Below are positions 45,767 to 54,564 of a stretch of DNA of 64,000 bases, one piece after another. Made by a program: the position numbers and the translations under genes. The DNA lies in assembly GCA_947497945.1 (NCBI GenBank), contig CANMIP010000003.1, positions 223,707 to 287,706 of the forward strand, given 5' to 3'. This DNA is from an uncultured Tropicimonas sp. (GTDB taxonomy: Bacteria > Pseudomonadota > Alphaproteobacteria > Rhodobacterales > Rhodobacteraceae). Under the pieces are notes generated by a model that ran no database searches, was not told where the DNA came from, and saw only the letters and a program-made list of their open reading frames with translations. How positions within the stretch are numbered: the first letter of the stretch is position 1; each line of letters starts with the position of its first letter.

Positions 45767-47167
45767 ATGACACCACTCAACCTGAAGGCGTTGCTGCCGG
45801 CCGCATTTGCCGCAGTATCGTTCTCTACCATGGCGATCGCACAGGACGATGCGTTGCCGCAGACCCTGTTCACCAACGTTCATGTCTTTGACGGCCTCAA
45901 TGAAGCCCGGATCGAGAATGCCAGCGTTCTGGTCGAAGGCAACCTGATCAAGGAAGTCTCGACCGAGTCCATTGATGCGCCAAACGCAACCATGATCGAT
46001 GGTGGGGGCCGGACCCTGATGCCGGGGCTGATCGACAGCCACGTTCACCTGAACCTGACTGGCCTGTTCACATCCTTCGGGGGAGCGGAGTATGCCCAAT
46101 GGGACGGCATTGGCGCAATGGCGGCTGCGAACGCGCGTGACTACCTTATGGATGGGTACACGACAGTTCGCGATGCCTGTGGCCAAGGCGATGCGATGAA
46201 GAAACTGATTGATCAGGATGTCATCGTCGGGCCTCGGATTTACCCAAGCGGGGCCTGCATCGGGCCGCAATCGGGTCACACGGACTGGCGCAGCCCGCGT
46301 GCCCGCGCCGAAGGTGGCCCTGTCTCACAAGTTGAGGAACTCAATCTCGCCGTCGTTGCAGACGGCGTAGACGAAATCAGAGCAGCCGCGCGCAGAAACC
46401 TCAGCTACGGGGCCACACAAATCAAACTGACAGTCGGTGGTGGCGTCTCCTCGGAATTGGACCCCCTCTGGTCCGTCGGTTACAGCGTGGACGAGATCAA
46501 GGCCGCAGTGGATGTTGCCGCCTTTTTTGACACATATGTGTTCGTACACGCCTACACAGACGAGACTGTCCAACTGGCTCTGGATGCCGGTGTGAAGGTC
46601 ATCGATCATGGCCAGTTGGTCACGGAAGAAACCGTGAAGCGCATGGTCGATGAAGGCATTATCTGGTCGCTCAACACTGCCGGGTTCTCGCCGATCCTTT
46701 TCGAACATCCAAACTTTGCCCCGGGCACTCCCTCGGGTGCGAAGCTGGCGGTCGCGCACGAACAATCCAAAGACCTCGTTGAACTGGTCAAGAAACACAA
46801 ACCTAAAATCGTCCACAACGTTGATACAGTCCTGTCAACGCTCGATCAGGGGCGCGCCCATCGGGATTTCGAAAAGTACCAGTTTTCCGACTGGTTCGGA
46901 AATCATGCGATGCTGGTCTCGGCCACATCGACGGGGGGCGAACTGGCGCAACTGACCGGACAACGCAATCCTTATCCTGAGAAACTGGGCGTGATTGAAG
47001 CCGGGGCCTATGCCGATATCCTGATCGTGGACGGCAATCCGCTGGAAGATTTGTCCGTCTTGGGGGCTCAACCGAAATGGTTCGACGCGGAACCGCGCGA
47101 AGAAGGTTTCGAAACGCTCCGCGTCATCATGAAGGACGGCAAGTTCTACAAGAACACGCTGGACTGA
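45767..47167 (+). CDS. Secreted metal-dependent amidohydrolase, first of operon
   Basis: A 466-residue amidohydrolase with a signal peptide (LKALLPAAFAAVSFSTMAIA, cleavage near 27). Metal-site motifs: GLIDSHVHLNLTG (HxH, about residue 95), carboxylated Lys in TQIKLTVGGGVSS (about 220), His in VFVHAYTDETV and HGQLVTEE. It belongs to the imidazolonepropionase/prolidase-like group whose known members hydrolyse peptides, N-acyl amino acids or toxins. Periplasmic location suggests hydrolysis of an imported or environmental compound. GGGAGGG precedes ATG 45767. About half of it reads closely like the next gene, a paralogue. Confidence 0.9.
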   Translation: MTPLNLKALLPAAFAAVSFSTMAIAQDDALPQTLFTNVHVFDGLNEARIENASVLVEGNLIKEVSTESIDAPNATMIDGGGRTLMPGLIDSHVHLNLTGLFTSFGGAEYAQWDGIGAMAAANARDYLMDGYTTVRDACGQGDAMKKLIDQDVIVGPRIYPSGACIGPQSGHTDWRSPRARAEGGPVSQVEELNLAVVADGVDEIRAAARRNLSYGATQIKLTVGGGVSSELDPLWSVGYSVDEIKAAVDVAAFFDTYVFVHAYTDETVQLALDAGVKVIDHGQLVTEETVKRMVDEGIIWSLNTAGFSPILFEHPNFAPGTPSGAKLAVAHEQSKDLVELVKKHKPKIVHNVDTVLSTLDQGRAHRDFEKYQFSDWFGNHAMLVSATSTGGELAQLTGQRNPYPEKLGVIEAGAYADILIVDGNPLEDLSVLGAQPKWFDAEPREEGFETLRVIMKDGKFYKNTLD

Positions 47168-47173
47168 AGGGAG

Positions 47174-47203
47174 CGCGGGGCGGTCTCCCTCGTCCGCCCC
47201 GCG
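47174..47203 (+). terminator. GC-rich hairpin after first amidohydrolase gene
   Basis: CGCGGGGCGG (47174-47183) pairs with CCGCCCCGCG (47194-47203) around the ten-base loop TCTCCCTCGT. The same hairpin with identical loop follows the second amidohydrolase gene at 48588. No T run follows this copy, so it is likely to stabilise or segment the message and not to end it fully. Confidence 0.65.
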
Positions 47204-47241
47204 TTCCACCCTGATCCACCACACTCACGAATGGAGCCAAA

Positions 47242-48582
47242 ATGAAACACGCACTCGCAGCCGCCTTGTGGCTGGCCGGCAGCTCTCTCGCGCTTGCCCA
47301 GGACGAGAGCTTCCCGATCCTCTTTACCAATGTGCATATCTTCGACGGCGTGAACGAGCAGCGCATCGAAAACGCGAATGTCCTGGTTCAGGACAACCTG
47401 ATCGTCGAGGTCTCAGCCGAGCCCCTCGCGGTGGCCAATGCCCGGATCATCGACGGCGGCGGGCGCACGCTCATGCCCGGGCTGATCGACGCCCATGTTC
47501 ACATGGCGATCACCGAGCCGATTGCGGACCTCAGGGACAATTTCGACTGGATGTACTGGGGCGCAACCTCCACGGTCGAGGCGGAAAAGATGCTGTTGCG
47601 CGGCTTTACCAGCGTGCGCGATGCGGGTGGCCCGGCGATGGGGCTTCAGAAAGCCATCGACCGGGGCAAGGCCGTGGGTCCGCGTATCTATCCGTCCGGC
47701 CCGGTGATCTCGCAGACGTCCGGGCACGGCGAGCACAGGCACTACACGGAACCGCATCCGAATTTCGAAGGCGCCTCGCCCTCATTCTTCAACCAGCATC
47801 TCGAGTTCCTGGCCGATGGCGTCCCGGAAGTTCTGCGCGCGACGCGGGAAGCCCTGCGGCTGGGTGCGTCGCAGATCAAGGTGATGGCCGGCGGTGGCGT
47901 GTCCTCCAGCGTGGACCCGCTCCACACCGTGCAGTACCTGCCTGAAGAGCTGGAAGCGGCGGTCAAAGCGGCAGCGGATTATGGCACCTACGTTCTGGTC
48001 CATGTCTACAATGACGAGAGCATCCTGCGGTCCATCGAAGCCGGCGTCCTGAGCATCGACCATGCGCAATTGATGACCGAGGTGTCCGCGCAGGCGATCA
48101 AGGACGCGGATGTCTGGGTCGTGCCATACTACTCCCTTCTGGGCTTGGACGAGGAGACCGTCATCAAGGTTCTCGGCCCGCTCTCCGCCCCGAAATTCCT
48201 TGAGGTGCAGGCCGGGGCTCGAAACCAGATGAAGCTCCTGAAGGAGTTCGGGATCGAAAAGGTCGTCTTTTCAACCGACATCATCGGCGATCCTGCGGCG
48301 CTCACGAAGCAGAACGACGAGTTCAAGTATCGCCTGGAGGAATGGTCCTCCTATGAAGTGCTCTTGCAGGCGACCTCCAAGGCCGGTGAGTTGCTCGCCC
48401 TGTCAGGCAAGCTGAATCCCTATCCCGAAGGGCCGCTCGGCGTGATCGCGGAAGGCGCCTATGCCGACATTCTGCTGGTCGATGGCAACCCGGTCGAGGA
48501 CGCGATGATCATGACCGACTACGAGAACAACTTCGACCTGATCATGAAGGACGGCGTGATCTACAAGAACACGCTGGACTGA
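47242..48582 (+). CDS. Secreted metal-dependent amidohydrolase, second of operon
   Basis: A 446-residue paralogue of the preceding product. Signal peptide MKHALAAALWLAGSSLALAQ; metal motifs GLIDAHVHMAITEP (HxH), Lys in SQIKVMAGGGVSS, His in VLVHVYNDESI and DHAQLMTEV, and Asp in VVFSTDIIGDP. Both products end with the same KFYKNTLD/VIYKNTLD tail. They share the metal site but differ in the loops around it, so their substrates probably differ. Followed by the repeated hairpin. Confidence 0.92.
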   Translation: MKHALAAALWLAGSSLALAQDESFPILFTNVHIFDGVNEQRIENANVLVQDNLIVEVSAEPLAVANARIIDGGGRTLMPGLIDAHVHMAITEPIADLRDNFDWMYWGATSTVEAEKMLLRGFTSVRDAGGPAMGLQKAIDRGKAVGPRIYPSGPVISQTSGHGEHRHYTEPHPNFEGASPSFFNQHLEFLADGVPEVLRATREALRLGASQIKVMAGGGVSSSVDPLHTVQYLPEELEAAVKAAADYGTYVLVHVYNDESILRSIEAGVLSIDHAQLMTEVSAQAIKDADVWVVPYYSLLGLDEETVIKVLGPLSAPKFLEVQAGARNQMKLLKEFGIEKVVFSTDIIGDPAALTKQNDEFKYRLEEWSSYEVLLQATSKAGELLALSGKLNPYPEGPLGVIAEGAYADILLVDGNPVEDAMIMTDYENNFDLIMKDGVIYKNTLD

Positions 48583-48587
48583 CGAGG

Positions 48588-48622
48588 ACGCGGGGCGGTC
48601 TCCCTCGTCCGCCCCGCGTTTT
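48588..48622 (+). terminator. GC-rich hairpin and T run after second amidohydrolase gene
   Basis: ACGCGGGGCGG (48588-48598) pairs with CCGCCCCGCGT (48609-48619) around loop TCTCCCTCGT, followed by TTTT. This is the better terminator of the two copies and may lower expression of the genes that follow. Confidence 0.7.
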
Positions 48623-48655
48623 CATCCGACGCAATCATCCCGGAAAGGACAGACT

Positions 48656-50308
48656 TTGAAACATCTCGCCCTTGGTTCTCTCATGGCCCTCTGCGGCTCG
48701 ATGGCGTTCGCCGAGGGGACAACCGTCTTCATCAATGCCGACATACTGACCATGGATGCCGATTTCTCCGTGGCTCAGGCAATGGCTGTTCGAGGCAACC
48801 GCATTCTGTCTGTGGGGACCGAAGTACAAGTGAGCTCGGAGGCAGGAGAAGAAGAAGTATCCATTGTCAATTTGGCCGGGGGAACGGTGCTTCCGGGCTT
48901 TATTGACGCGCATACCCATCCGGTCGGCGGCGGTGCGTCCTCAGTCTTTGACAATGTCGGAATTGACCGCTTCTCCACGGTCGAAGAAGCGCTCGAATAC
49001 ATGAAGGAAGAAACTGGAGGTCAAGGCCCCCTCGATTGGGCTCTATTTGTAAACCTTGATCTTGCGACTCAATCCTTTGAGGACGGACTGGTTACGAGAG
49101 AGCATCTGGATGAAATAGCGCCGGACACTCCCATGGTGATTTGGCAGGCTGGCGGTCACAAGATGACGGTCAATTCTGTCATGTTGGATTTGATGGGGGT
49201 TTCCGACGACACACCGGATCCCGCAGGTGCCCAGTTTGGGCGTTTTGAAGATGGTCGACCAGATGGCAATTTGTCAGGCGCTGCCCTCCTGTTTGGCGCA
49301 CTCGGCGTTATCGAGCCCTACAACAGCTACGACCGGATCGAGGGTTCAGTAGCTCTGGCCAAGGAATGGAATGCACAGGGGCTCACAACTCTTGGGGTCG
49401 CAGGCGTAGCATCTCCGAAAGACTGGGACGTGCTGACGGAACTGTCGGCGCGGGATGACTTTCCCTTGCGGACCCGTAGCTACCTCCAATGGGGCGCCCT
49501 GGTGATGTGGGATCAAGCTGGTGTGGCCCCCGGACAAGGCGACGACAAGTCTCGCATCGTCGGTTGGAAAATCAGCGCCGACGGTTCCAACCAGGCCTTT
49601 ACGGGTTTGCAGCGTGAACCTTACCTGAACTCGGATAACCTTGGCCTTGCCTATATGAGCCAAGAAGCCATCGACAGCGCGGTTGTCAAAGGAACGAAGC
49701 GTGGCGGTCAAATGGCCATGCACGGCAACGGAAATGCAGCGATCGATAACATCATATCTTCGGTTCAGAAGGCCCGCGAAGCGGGTGTCGATGTTGTGCG
49801 CCCCCGAATTGAGCATTGCTCGATTACCGAAGATGACCAGATCGCCAAGCTCAAGGAGTTGGACATTTCCTGCTCTTTCCTGATTGCGCATGTCCTTTAC
49901 TGGGGAGAGGCATTCCGGGACACAGTCTTCGGCCCTGAAAAGGCGTTGAAGCTGGATCGTACTGGCAGCTTTGAGAGAGCCGGTGTGCCCTATTCTCTGC
50001 ACACGGATTATTCCGTCTCGGTTCTGTCTCCGCTGGAAATGGTCGAAGCCGCAGTAACGAGGTCGCTCTTTACGTCCCCAGATACCGTTCTTGGTGAAGA
50101 GGAACGAGCGTCGGTGGATATGGCGCTCCGCGCAATAACCAGCGTTCCGGCGTTTCAGCTCTTGTCAGAGGAAGAGATCGGCAGTCTCGAGGTCGGTAAA
50201 CTGGCCGATTTTGTGGTCCTGGCCGACAACCCGCGTGAAGTGACCCCTGACCAGATTGGCGAGATTTCGGTGAAGCAGACCTGGATGAACGGGAAACAGG
50301 TTCATTGA
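48656..50308 (+). CDS. Secreted YtcJ-like amidohydrolase, third of operon
   Basis: A 550-residue amidohydrolase family 3 member. Signal peptide (ALGSLMALCGSMAFA, cleavage near 20), metal ligands in GFIDAHTHPVGGG (HxH), MHGNGNAAIDN and RIEHCSITEDD, and HTDYSVSVLSP near residue 445. YtcJ-type proteins hydrolyse amides but most substrates are unknown. Less related to the first two. Start is TTG 48656 with GGAAAGGA upstream; no ATG would retain the signal peptide. Confidence 0.9.
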   Translation: MKHLALGSLMALCGSMAFAEGTTVFINADILTMDADFSVAQAMAVRGNRILSVGTEVQVSSEAGEEEVSIVNLAGGTVLPGFIDAHTHPVGGGASSVFDNVGIDRFSTVEEALEYMKEETGGQGPLDWALFVNLDLATQSFEDGLVTREHLDEIAPDTPMVIWQAGGHKMTVNSVMLDLMGVSDDTPDPAGAQFGRFEDGRPDGNLSGAALLFGALGVIEPYNSYDRIEGSVALAKEWNAQGLTTLGVAGVASPKDWDVLTELSARDDFPLRTRSYLQWGALVMWDQAGVAPGQGDDKSRIVGWKISADGSNQAFTGLQREPYLNSDNLGLAYMSQEAIDSAVVKGTKRGGQMAMHGNGNAAIDNIISSVQKAREAGVDVVRPRIEHCSITEDDQIAKLKELDISCSFLIAHVLYWGEAFRDTVFGPEKALKLDRTGSFERAGVPYSLHTDYSVSVLSPLEMVEAAVTRSLFTSPDTVLGEEERASVDMALRAITSVPAFQLLSEEEIGSLEVGKLADFVVLADNPREVTPDQIGEISVKQTWMNGKQVH

Positions 50309-50423
50309 ACATCTCAAGCTTCAATGGGATCTGCCGCACAAATTCGGCGAGGGAATTACCTCGGGCATCAGCCGATTTGCTCAACAGAGTCTCCAAAATG
50401 AACAAATACGAAAAGGCGACGAG

Positions 50424-50825
50424 ATGAACAGAATCCTTCTTTCGACAGCGTTCTGCGTCTCCGCGACGGTTGCGACTGCCGATGACGCCGCCGACATGCG
50501 CACTTTCCTGTTCATCGGCGCATCCAACAGCGCCGCCTGGGAGATGCAGATCGCCAATCCCGGGGACCGCGCTGCTTCGGTGAAAGGTGGGATCGAGGCG
50601 CTCGGTGGCGAGCTTCTGAGCTACTACTGGGGGCTTGGGAACGGGAAAAACTACATCACCGTCGCCCTGCCGGACGACCCCACCTTCATCCAGGCCTTCT
50701 ATGTCAGCCGCCTCGGCGACGGACTGCTGGAGGATTACCAGATGATCGAATTGATGAGCAGCGCCGACATGGCCGAGGCGCTTGCGCGGGTGCCGGAGAT
50801 CAAGGCGCAGGACGATCTCAAGTAG
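50424..50825 (+). CDS. Secreted GYD-domain protein
   Basis: A 133-residue protein with signal peptide (MNRILLSTAFCVSATVATA, cleavage near 19) and a GYD-type ferredoxin-like fold: FIGASNSAAWEMQIANPGDR, then IEALGGELLSYYWGLGNGKN, YITVALPDDPTFIQAFYVSR. GYD proteins are usually cytoplasmic, so an exported member is slightly unusual. Its function is unknown; it may be a binding or scaffolding partner for the operon hydrolases. Located 115 bases after the third amidohydrolase gene. Confidence 0.82.
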   Translation: MNRILLSTAFCVSATVATADDAADMRTFLFIGASNSAAWEMQIANPGDRAASVKGGIEALGGELLSYYWGLGNGKNYITVALPDDPTFIQAFYVSRLGDGLLEDYQMIELMSSADMAEALARVPEIKAQDDLK

Positions 50826-50885
50826 CTGGGAGGTATCGATAGGATGCCGACGTTTTCAAGAACACACTGGTTTGAAGGGATTTCT

Positions 50886-51629
50886 ATGCGTCACACCTTT
50901 TCGGCAATGGTCCTCGTTGTGGGAACAAGCACGCTCTACGCAGAACCAACTCCCATCGACTGGCCGGACCTGATCGACCAAAGCGTCCAATCCTACGAGG
51001 ATCCATTCCTCGACCTTGATTACGAACAGGTCGATGATCTGCGTCGGGTCGTTGCTCTCCAGGCGGAGATTGACGGCGGAAATTCATCGCCGGAGACCGG
51101 AACGCAGCTGAACGAGGTCAAGGCGGAGCTTTCCGCACAAGGGATCGATGCCGACTGGCTGATCTCTCAACGTTGGATTGTCGCGGAACGGCGAGAACTG
51201 GCCGGCGCCGCTGGAAACGCGGCCCTTGATGGCGAAACGATTTCACTCGGTGGTTTCGCGATCCCGGCGCCACCGGATGAAGATGGATCCGCGATGGCCT
51301 ATCTCGTGCCGGAGCGCGGCATGTGCAGCCACGTCCCACCGCCGCCGCCGAACCAGATGATCCGTCTGCGCCTGTCTGACGGATGGACACCGACCAGAGT
51401 CCACGAACCGATCCTGGTGACCGGTCGGATCAACATCGATCCGTCGGACCGGCAGATGATGGTCGTGGATGGGTTTATTTCCATGAACGCCACCTTCTCG
51501 ATGGATGTCGACGAGGTGCAGACATTCGGCCAGTCGGACAAAGCGGTAGCTCCAGCAACCAATGATTGGGCGAAAAGCCTCGCGGATGGTTTTCAAAACG
51601 GCACGAAATCCGGAGTGACCGGGCAGTGA
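50886..51629 (+). CDS. Secreted DUF3299 protein
   Basis: A 247-residue exported protein. Signal peptide MRHTFSAMVLVVGTSTLYA, a helical middle part (YEQVDDLRRVVALQAEIDGG), then the DUF3299 region from about 120: ISLGGFAIPAPPDEDGSAMA, CSHVPPPPPNQMIRL and PILVTGRINIDPSDR. Members of this family are periplasmic and often neighbour transporters; function unknown. ATG 50886 follows GAAGGGA; an in-frame start at 50844 would lose the signal peptide. Confidence 0.83.
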   Translation: MRHTFSAMVLVVGTSTLYAEPTPIDWPDLIDQSVQSYEDPFLDLDYEQVDDLRRVVALQAEIDGGNSSPETGTQLNEVKAELSAQGIDADWLISQRWIVAERRELAGAAGNAALDGETISLGGFAIPAPPDEDGSAMAYLVPERGMCSHVPPPPPNQMIRLRLSDGWTPTRVHEPILVTGRINIDPSDRQMMVVDGFISMNATFSMDVDEVQTFGQSDKAVAPATNDWAKSLADGFQNGTKSGVTGQ

Positions 51630-51696
51630 GACCCGATGGAGCGGCAAGTCTGCCGCCACGCTCTCTGACCCTGGAGGATCAACCATTTCAATTCTT

Positions 51697-52056
51697 TTGA
51701 TCGCAATTGGCCTGCTGTCCGCCTTCTTCCTGTTCGCCAGTTCGATCAAGATCCTTGGTTGGCAGAAACTCATCTTCGAGACGCAACTGGCGATGTTCGT
51801 CAAATACAGGCTGAACCGTCAGATCATGGCGCTTGTCGGTGGTGTCGAGCTGTTCGGGGCGGTGGCGATCTGGTTCCAGAGCAGCTTGCTCGGGCCGCTC
51901 GGGGCCGCGGCGCTTCTGGGCACGTCGCTTGGCGCAATCGGCTGCCACCTGATCTGGGACACATGGAAAGACGGCGTGCCCGCCATCATCACAGCCACGT
52001 TGTCGGCCTTCGTTCTCTGGTCGGGTCGGGATGTGGTTCTGGCGATATTTGCATGA
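51697..52056 (+). CDS. DoxX-family membrane protein
   Basis: About 119 residues with four hydrophobic helices (IAIGLLSAFFLFASSIKILG, LNRQIMALVGGVELFGAVAI, LGPLGAAALLGTSLGAIG, ATLSAFVLWSGRDVVLAIFA), the size and layout of DoxX proteins. The start is unclear: GGAGG at 51674 is ideally spaced from a possible ATT start at 51688, while the first conventional codon is TTG 51697. Its stop overlaps an ATG (52053) of the porin frame. Role in the operon unknown. Confidence 0.8.
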   Translation: MIAIGLLSAFFLFASSIKILGWQKLIFETQLAMFVKYRLNRQIMALVGGVELFGAVAIWFQSSLLGPLGAAALLGTSLGAIGCHLIWDTWKDGVPAIITATLSAFVLWSGRDVVLAIFA

Positions 52057-52097
52057 GCAGGCCGAAGAAAAACCAAACGCAAGACGAGAGGACTCAT

Positions 52098-53351
52098 ATG
52101 GGACAGGCAGGGCGTCTCGGTACGGTCATCGTTGCTGGCTTCTGGGTCTCAACTGGAGCCATCGCGCAGGAAAGCCGGCCACCCTCCGCCCTGGAGGCCG
52201 CCGCAGCAGTCTCGCTGGGTGGCCCGGCCTCCACGCAGGCCCAACTGGAGCAGGACCGGATCCGACGGTTGCAGGACTCTCGCTGGCCGGGGCTGGATGC
52301 CGCATTGGACCCCTTGGAAGCGTCACGGCAGAGCTTTGCCGAACGCACCGGCCTCAACCTCTCCTTCGACTACCAGGCCTATTATCAATCCGCGACCGAG
52401 AGCCTTACCGATATCGACGAGGCCGCTTCGGGCCAAGCCCGTATTCTCGGCCAGTGGACGCTGCTCAACCGCGGTGGTGAGAACCCTGGGCAACTTGTCT
52501 TCACATTGGAGAACCGCCACCTGCTTGGCACGGAAATCGCACCCGGCGGGCTTGCCGGGCAGATCGGCTATACGGGCGTCACCGCAACGACTTTCAGTGA
52601 CACCGACACAACCCTCTCCGTCGCCTACTGGTCCCAGACGCTCGCCGGCGGGCGTGCCGGTTTCGTGGCGGGACGGATCGATCCGGGAGACTATTCGGAC
52701 ATTCTCGGCTACGTGAACCCACGCACGACCTTCTCCAATTTCTCGATCCTGTTCAGCCCGGTCCTCCCGCTCCCCGATCCCGGCTTCGGCATCGCGGGGG
52801 GCGGTTTCCTGACCGATCAGATCTATGCCCTCGGTGTCTTGTCGGATGCAAACGGCTCGATGACCGATGTCGAGTGGTTTCCCGGCGGACCCGAGTTTTA
52901 CAAATACGCCGAGATCGGATGGACACCCGAACGCTCGAAACGCTTTTTGACCAACGTGCACCTCGGCGTCTTTCACGTCGACGAACGCACAGAGGCAGGC
53001 GTGCCGGAGAGCCACGGGGCGATCCTGTCCGCCAACCATACGATCAACGAGGAACTCATGATCTACGGGCGCCTCGGCTGGTCGGAGGGCGAGGCACCGA
53101 TCGCCCGGCGCGCGGCCAATGCCGGTCTTCTATGGCGGCCGGGCCTCTATGACGACCTCTTTGGGTTTGGCGCGACCGTTGCGGACCCGGTGGATGAAAC
53201 GCTCGACACCCAGACCACAATGGAGGCCTTCTATCGGTTGGACCTGTCGGACAATGTCGCCCTGACGGCGGACGTCCAGCACATGATCAACCCGGGCTTC
53301 AACGATCAGGATCCAACCGTGTTCGGCCTGAGGCTGCGGATCAATCTTTGA
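52098..53351 (+). CDS. OprB-type carbohydrate-selective porin
   Basis: A 417-residue outer-membrane barrel protein of the OprB group. Signal peptide MGQAGRLGTVIVAGFWVSTG (cleavage near IAQ, about 25), then alternating beta-strand sequence with SRQSFAERTGLNLSFDYQAYY, GQLVFTLENRHLLGT, FYKYAEIGWTPERSKRF, and a final strand ending VFGLRLRINL with the usual C-terminal pattern. ATG 52098 has GAGAGGA upstream; ATG 52053 would add 15 residues. It probably lets a substrate of the amidohydrolases into the periplasm. Confidence 0.86.
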   Translation: MGQAGRLGTVIVAGFWVSTGAIAQESRPPSALEAAAAVSLGGPASTQAQLEQDRIRRLQDSRWPGLDAALDPLEASRQSFAERTGLNLSFDYQAYYQSATESLTDIDEAASGQARILGQWTLLNRGGENPGQLVFTLENRHLLGTEIAPGGLAGQIGYTGVTATTFSDTDTTLSVAYWSQTLAGGRAGFVAGRIDPGDYSDILGYVNPRTTFSNFSILFSPVLPLPDPGFGIAGGGFLTDQIYALGVLSDANGSMTDVEWFPGGPEFYKYAEIGWTPERSKRFLTNVHLGVFHVDERTEAGVPESHGAILSANHTINEELMIYGRLGWSEGEAPIARRAANAGLLWRPGLYDDLFGFGATVADPVDETLDTQTTMEAFYRLDLSDNVALTADVQHMINPGFNDQDPTVFGLRLRINL

Positions 53352-53638
53352 ACTGCGCGGGGGCCGGATGGGAAGCCGTCTGGTTGGGAGTGTCGTGCCT
53401 GCGCCTGAACGGACCGAGCACCATCTTGACCACGGGGCCGCGATCCCTCGGATGATTGGCATTGCGTAGGGCGGAAGCTTTGACCGCAGAATAACCGTCG
53501 AATTTGGCCGGTTTTCCCGAATTGTCAGGCAATCCAATGAAGCTGTCGGATGCTCTCAAGCGGGGGCATGGCGGTTCCCTTAGATCTTTCCACAGAAGGC
53601 GGCCACGGAGGTCGCCACCGTCAGAAAGGTTGGAACCG
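53352..53638 (+). promoter_or_regulatory. Leader of first type-A small secreted protein (array start)
   Basis: From about 53521 the sequence CAATCCAATGAAGCTGTCGG is the start of a conserved leader, GATGCTCTCAAGCGGG and so on, ending in AAAGGTTGGAACCG before the ATG. The same block recurs at 56142 and 57253. The part 53352-53520 shows nothing else recognisable. Confidence 0.6.
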
Positions 53639-53914
53639 ATGACAAACACCCTCAAGAACACCGTATTCGCCGCCCTTGCCGCTTCGCTCGCCCTTGCCGC
53701 CCCGATGGCCGCCAATGCCGGTGACATCGGTGAGAAGGCCCTCAAGGGCGCTGTGGCCGGCGCCGTTTTGACCGAAATCACCGGTGGCGACGCGAAGGAC
53801 GGCCTGGCCCTCGGCGCGGCGGCCGGCGCGCTCGGCGGCAAGATCGCCGAAGACCGGGACCGCGAAGATCGCAAGGACGACCGCAAGAAGGGTGGCAACA
53901 AGCACAAGCGCTGA
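53639..53914 (+). CDS. Type-A small secreted glycine-zipper protein, copy 1
   Basis: 91 residues: signal peptide MTNTLKNTVFAALAASLALA with cleavage near NAG (about 27), a glycine-zipper-like segment (ALKGAVAGAVLTEITGGDAK, LALGAAAGALGGKIAE), and a basic/acidic tail DRDREDRKDDRKKGGNKHKR. Glycine-zipper segments often form membrane-associated assemblies, and the charged tail may bind metal or nucleic acid; function unknown. Near-identical copies follow at 56251 and 57369. GAAAGG lies eight bases before the ATG. Confidence 0.85.
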   Translation: MTNTLKNTVFAALAASLALAAPMAANAGDIGEKALKGAVAGAVLTEITGGDAKDGLALGAAAGALGGKIAEDRDREDRKDDRKKGGNKHKR

Positions 53915-53959
53915 TCCCGCAACGAGACAACCGGAACGGTTAACCCCTTCCAACCGACG

Positions 53960-54014
53960 CCAGAGACCTCTGGCTTCTGCTTCAAACCCGGTGGGCCCCA
54001 GGCGCGCCGGGTTT
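53960..54014 (+). terminator. Conserved double-hairpin terminator after array gene A1
   Basis: CCAGAGACCTCTGG (53960-53973) is a self-complementary hairpin; a second hairpin AAACCCGG (53984-53991)/CCGGGTTT (54007-54014) follows, ending in TTTG. The same second hairpin recurs at 56094-56124, 56614-56644, 57213-57242 and 57714-57744 after the other array genes, with varying loops and compensatory changes in the first hairpin. Confidence 0.75.
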
Positions 54015-54066
54015 GCTGGTTGAGACGAAGCAAGGCAGGCCCCGGTCCGAGCCGATTTTTCCACGT

Positions 54067-54182
54067 GGCCTCAATTGACAATACAACGGCCTCAAATCGC
54101 AATCGAAAGTCGATAGGTTTCCCTAGATTCAATGACAGAAGGCAGCCACGGAGGTTGTCACAGTCAGACAAGGTTGGAACCC
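54067..54182 (+). promoter_or_regulatory. Type-B promoter/leader, copy 1
   Basis: TTGACA (about 54075) followed after 17 bases by CGCAAT, then GATAGGTTTCCCTAGATTCA and the leader GGCAGCCACGGAGGTTGTCA to AAGGTTGGAACCC before the ATG. Copies occur at 55681 and 56703 with TTGACA kept and CACAAT or CGCAAT at the -10 position. The constant spacing supports a sigma-70 promoter. Confidence 0.65.
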
Positions 54183-54443
54183 ATGACAAACACCCTCAAG
54201 ACCGCTCTCTTCTCCGCCGTCGCCGCCGCCATGCTCGTGACCCTCCCGATGGCAGCCCAGGCAAACCATGTAGCCGAAAAGGCCGTGAAGGGCGCTGTGG
54301 CCGGTGCGGTGGTTGCAGAGGTCTCGGGCGGAGACGCCGCGCAGGGCGCGGCTACAGGTGCCGCTGTCGGCGCAGTCGCAGGCGCCGTTGACAAGAAAAA
54401 TGTCGAGGATCGCGTCGAAGATCGCCAGGACCGGAGAAACTGA
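54183..54443 (+). CDS. Type-B small secreted glycine-zipper protein, copy 1
   Basis: 86 residues: signal peptide MTNTLKTALFSAVAAAMLVT to AQA near residue 27, a glycine-zipper segment (AVKGAVAGAVVAEVSGGDAA, AATGAAVGAVAGAVDKKN) and a short charged tail VEDRVEDRQDRRN. Nearly identical to the copy at 56819 and related to type A in design. An in-frame ATG at 54132 exists upstream, but the promoter copy there makes 54183 the better start. Confidence 0.84.
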   Translation: MTNTLKTALFSAVAAAMLVTLPMAAQANHVAEKAVKGAVAGAVVAEVSGGDAAQGAATGAAVGAVAGAVDKKNVEDRVEDRQDRRN

Positions 54444-54485
54444 TCCCAGAAGCGCTGCGCCAGCGCCCGGAGACGTGAAAGGCAA

Positions 54486-54514
54486 GACCCGGCGAGCAAC
54501 CGCTCGACCGGGTC
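54486..54514 (+). terminator. Hairpin after array gene B1
   Basis: GACCCGG CGAGC (54486-54497) pairs with GCTCG then CCGGGTC (54502-54514), with one bulged A and the loop AACC. This terminator differs from the one behind the A genes. A truncated half of it reappears after copy B2 at 57123. Confidence 0.65.
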
Positions 54515-54564
54515 GCCATGTGTTCCCGCCACTATTCGACCGCAGAAGCGTGGCTGAGCCGGCC

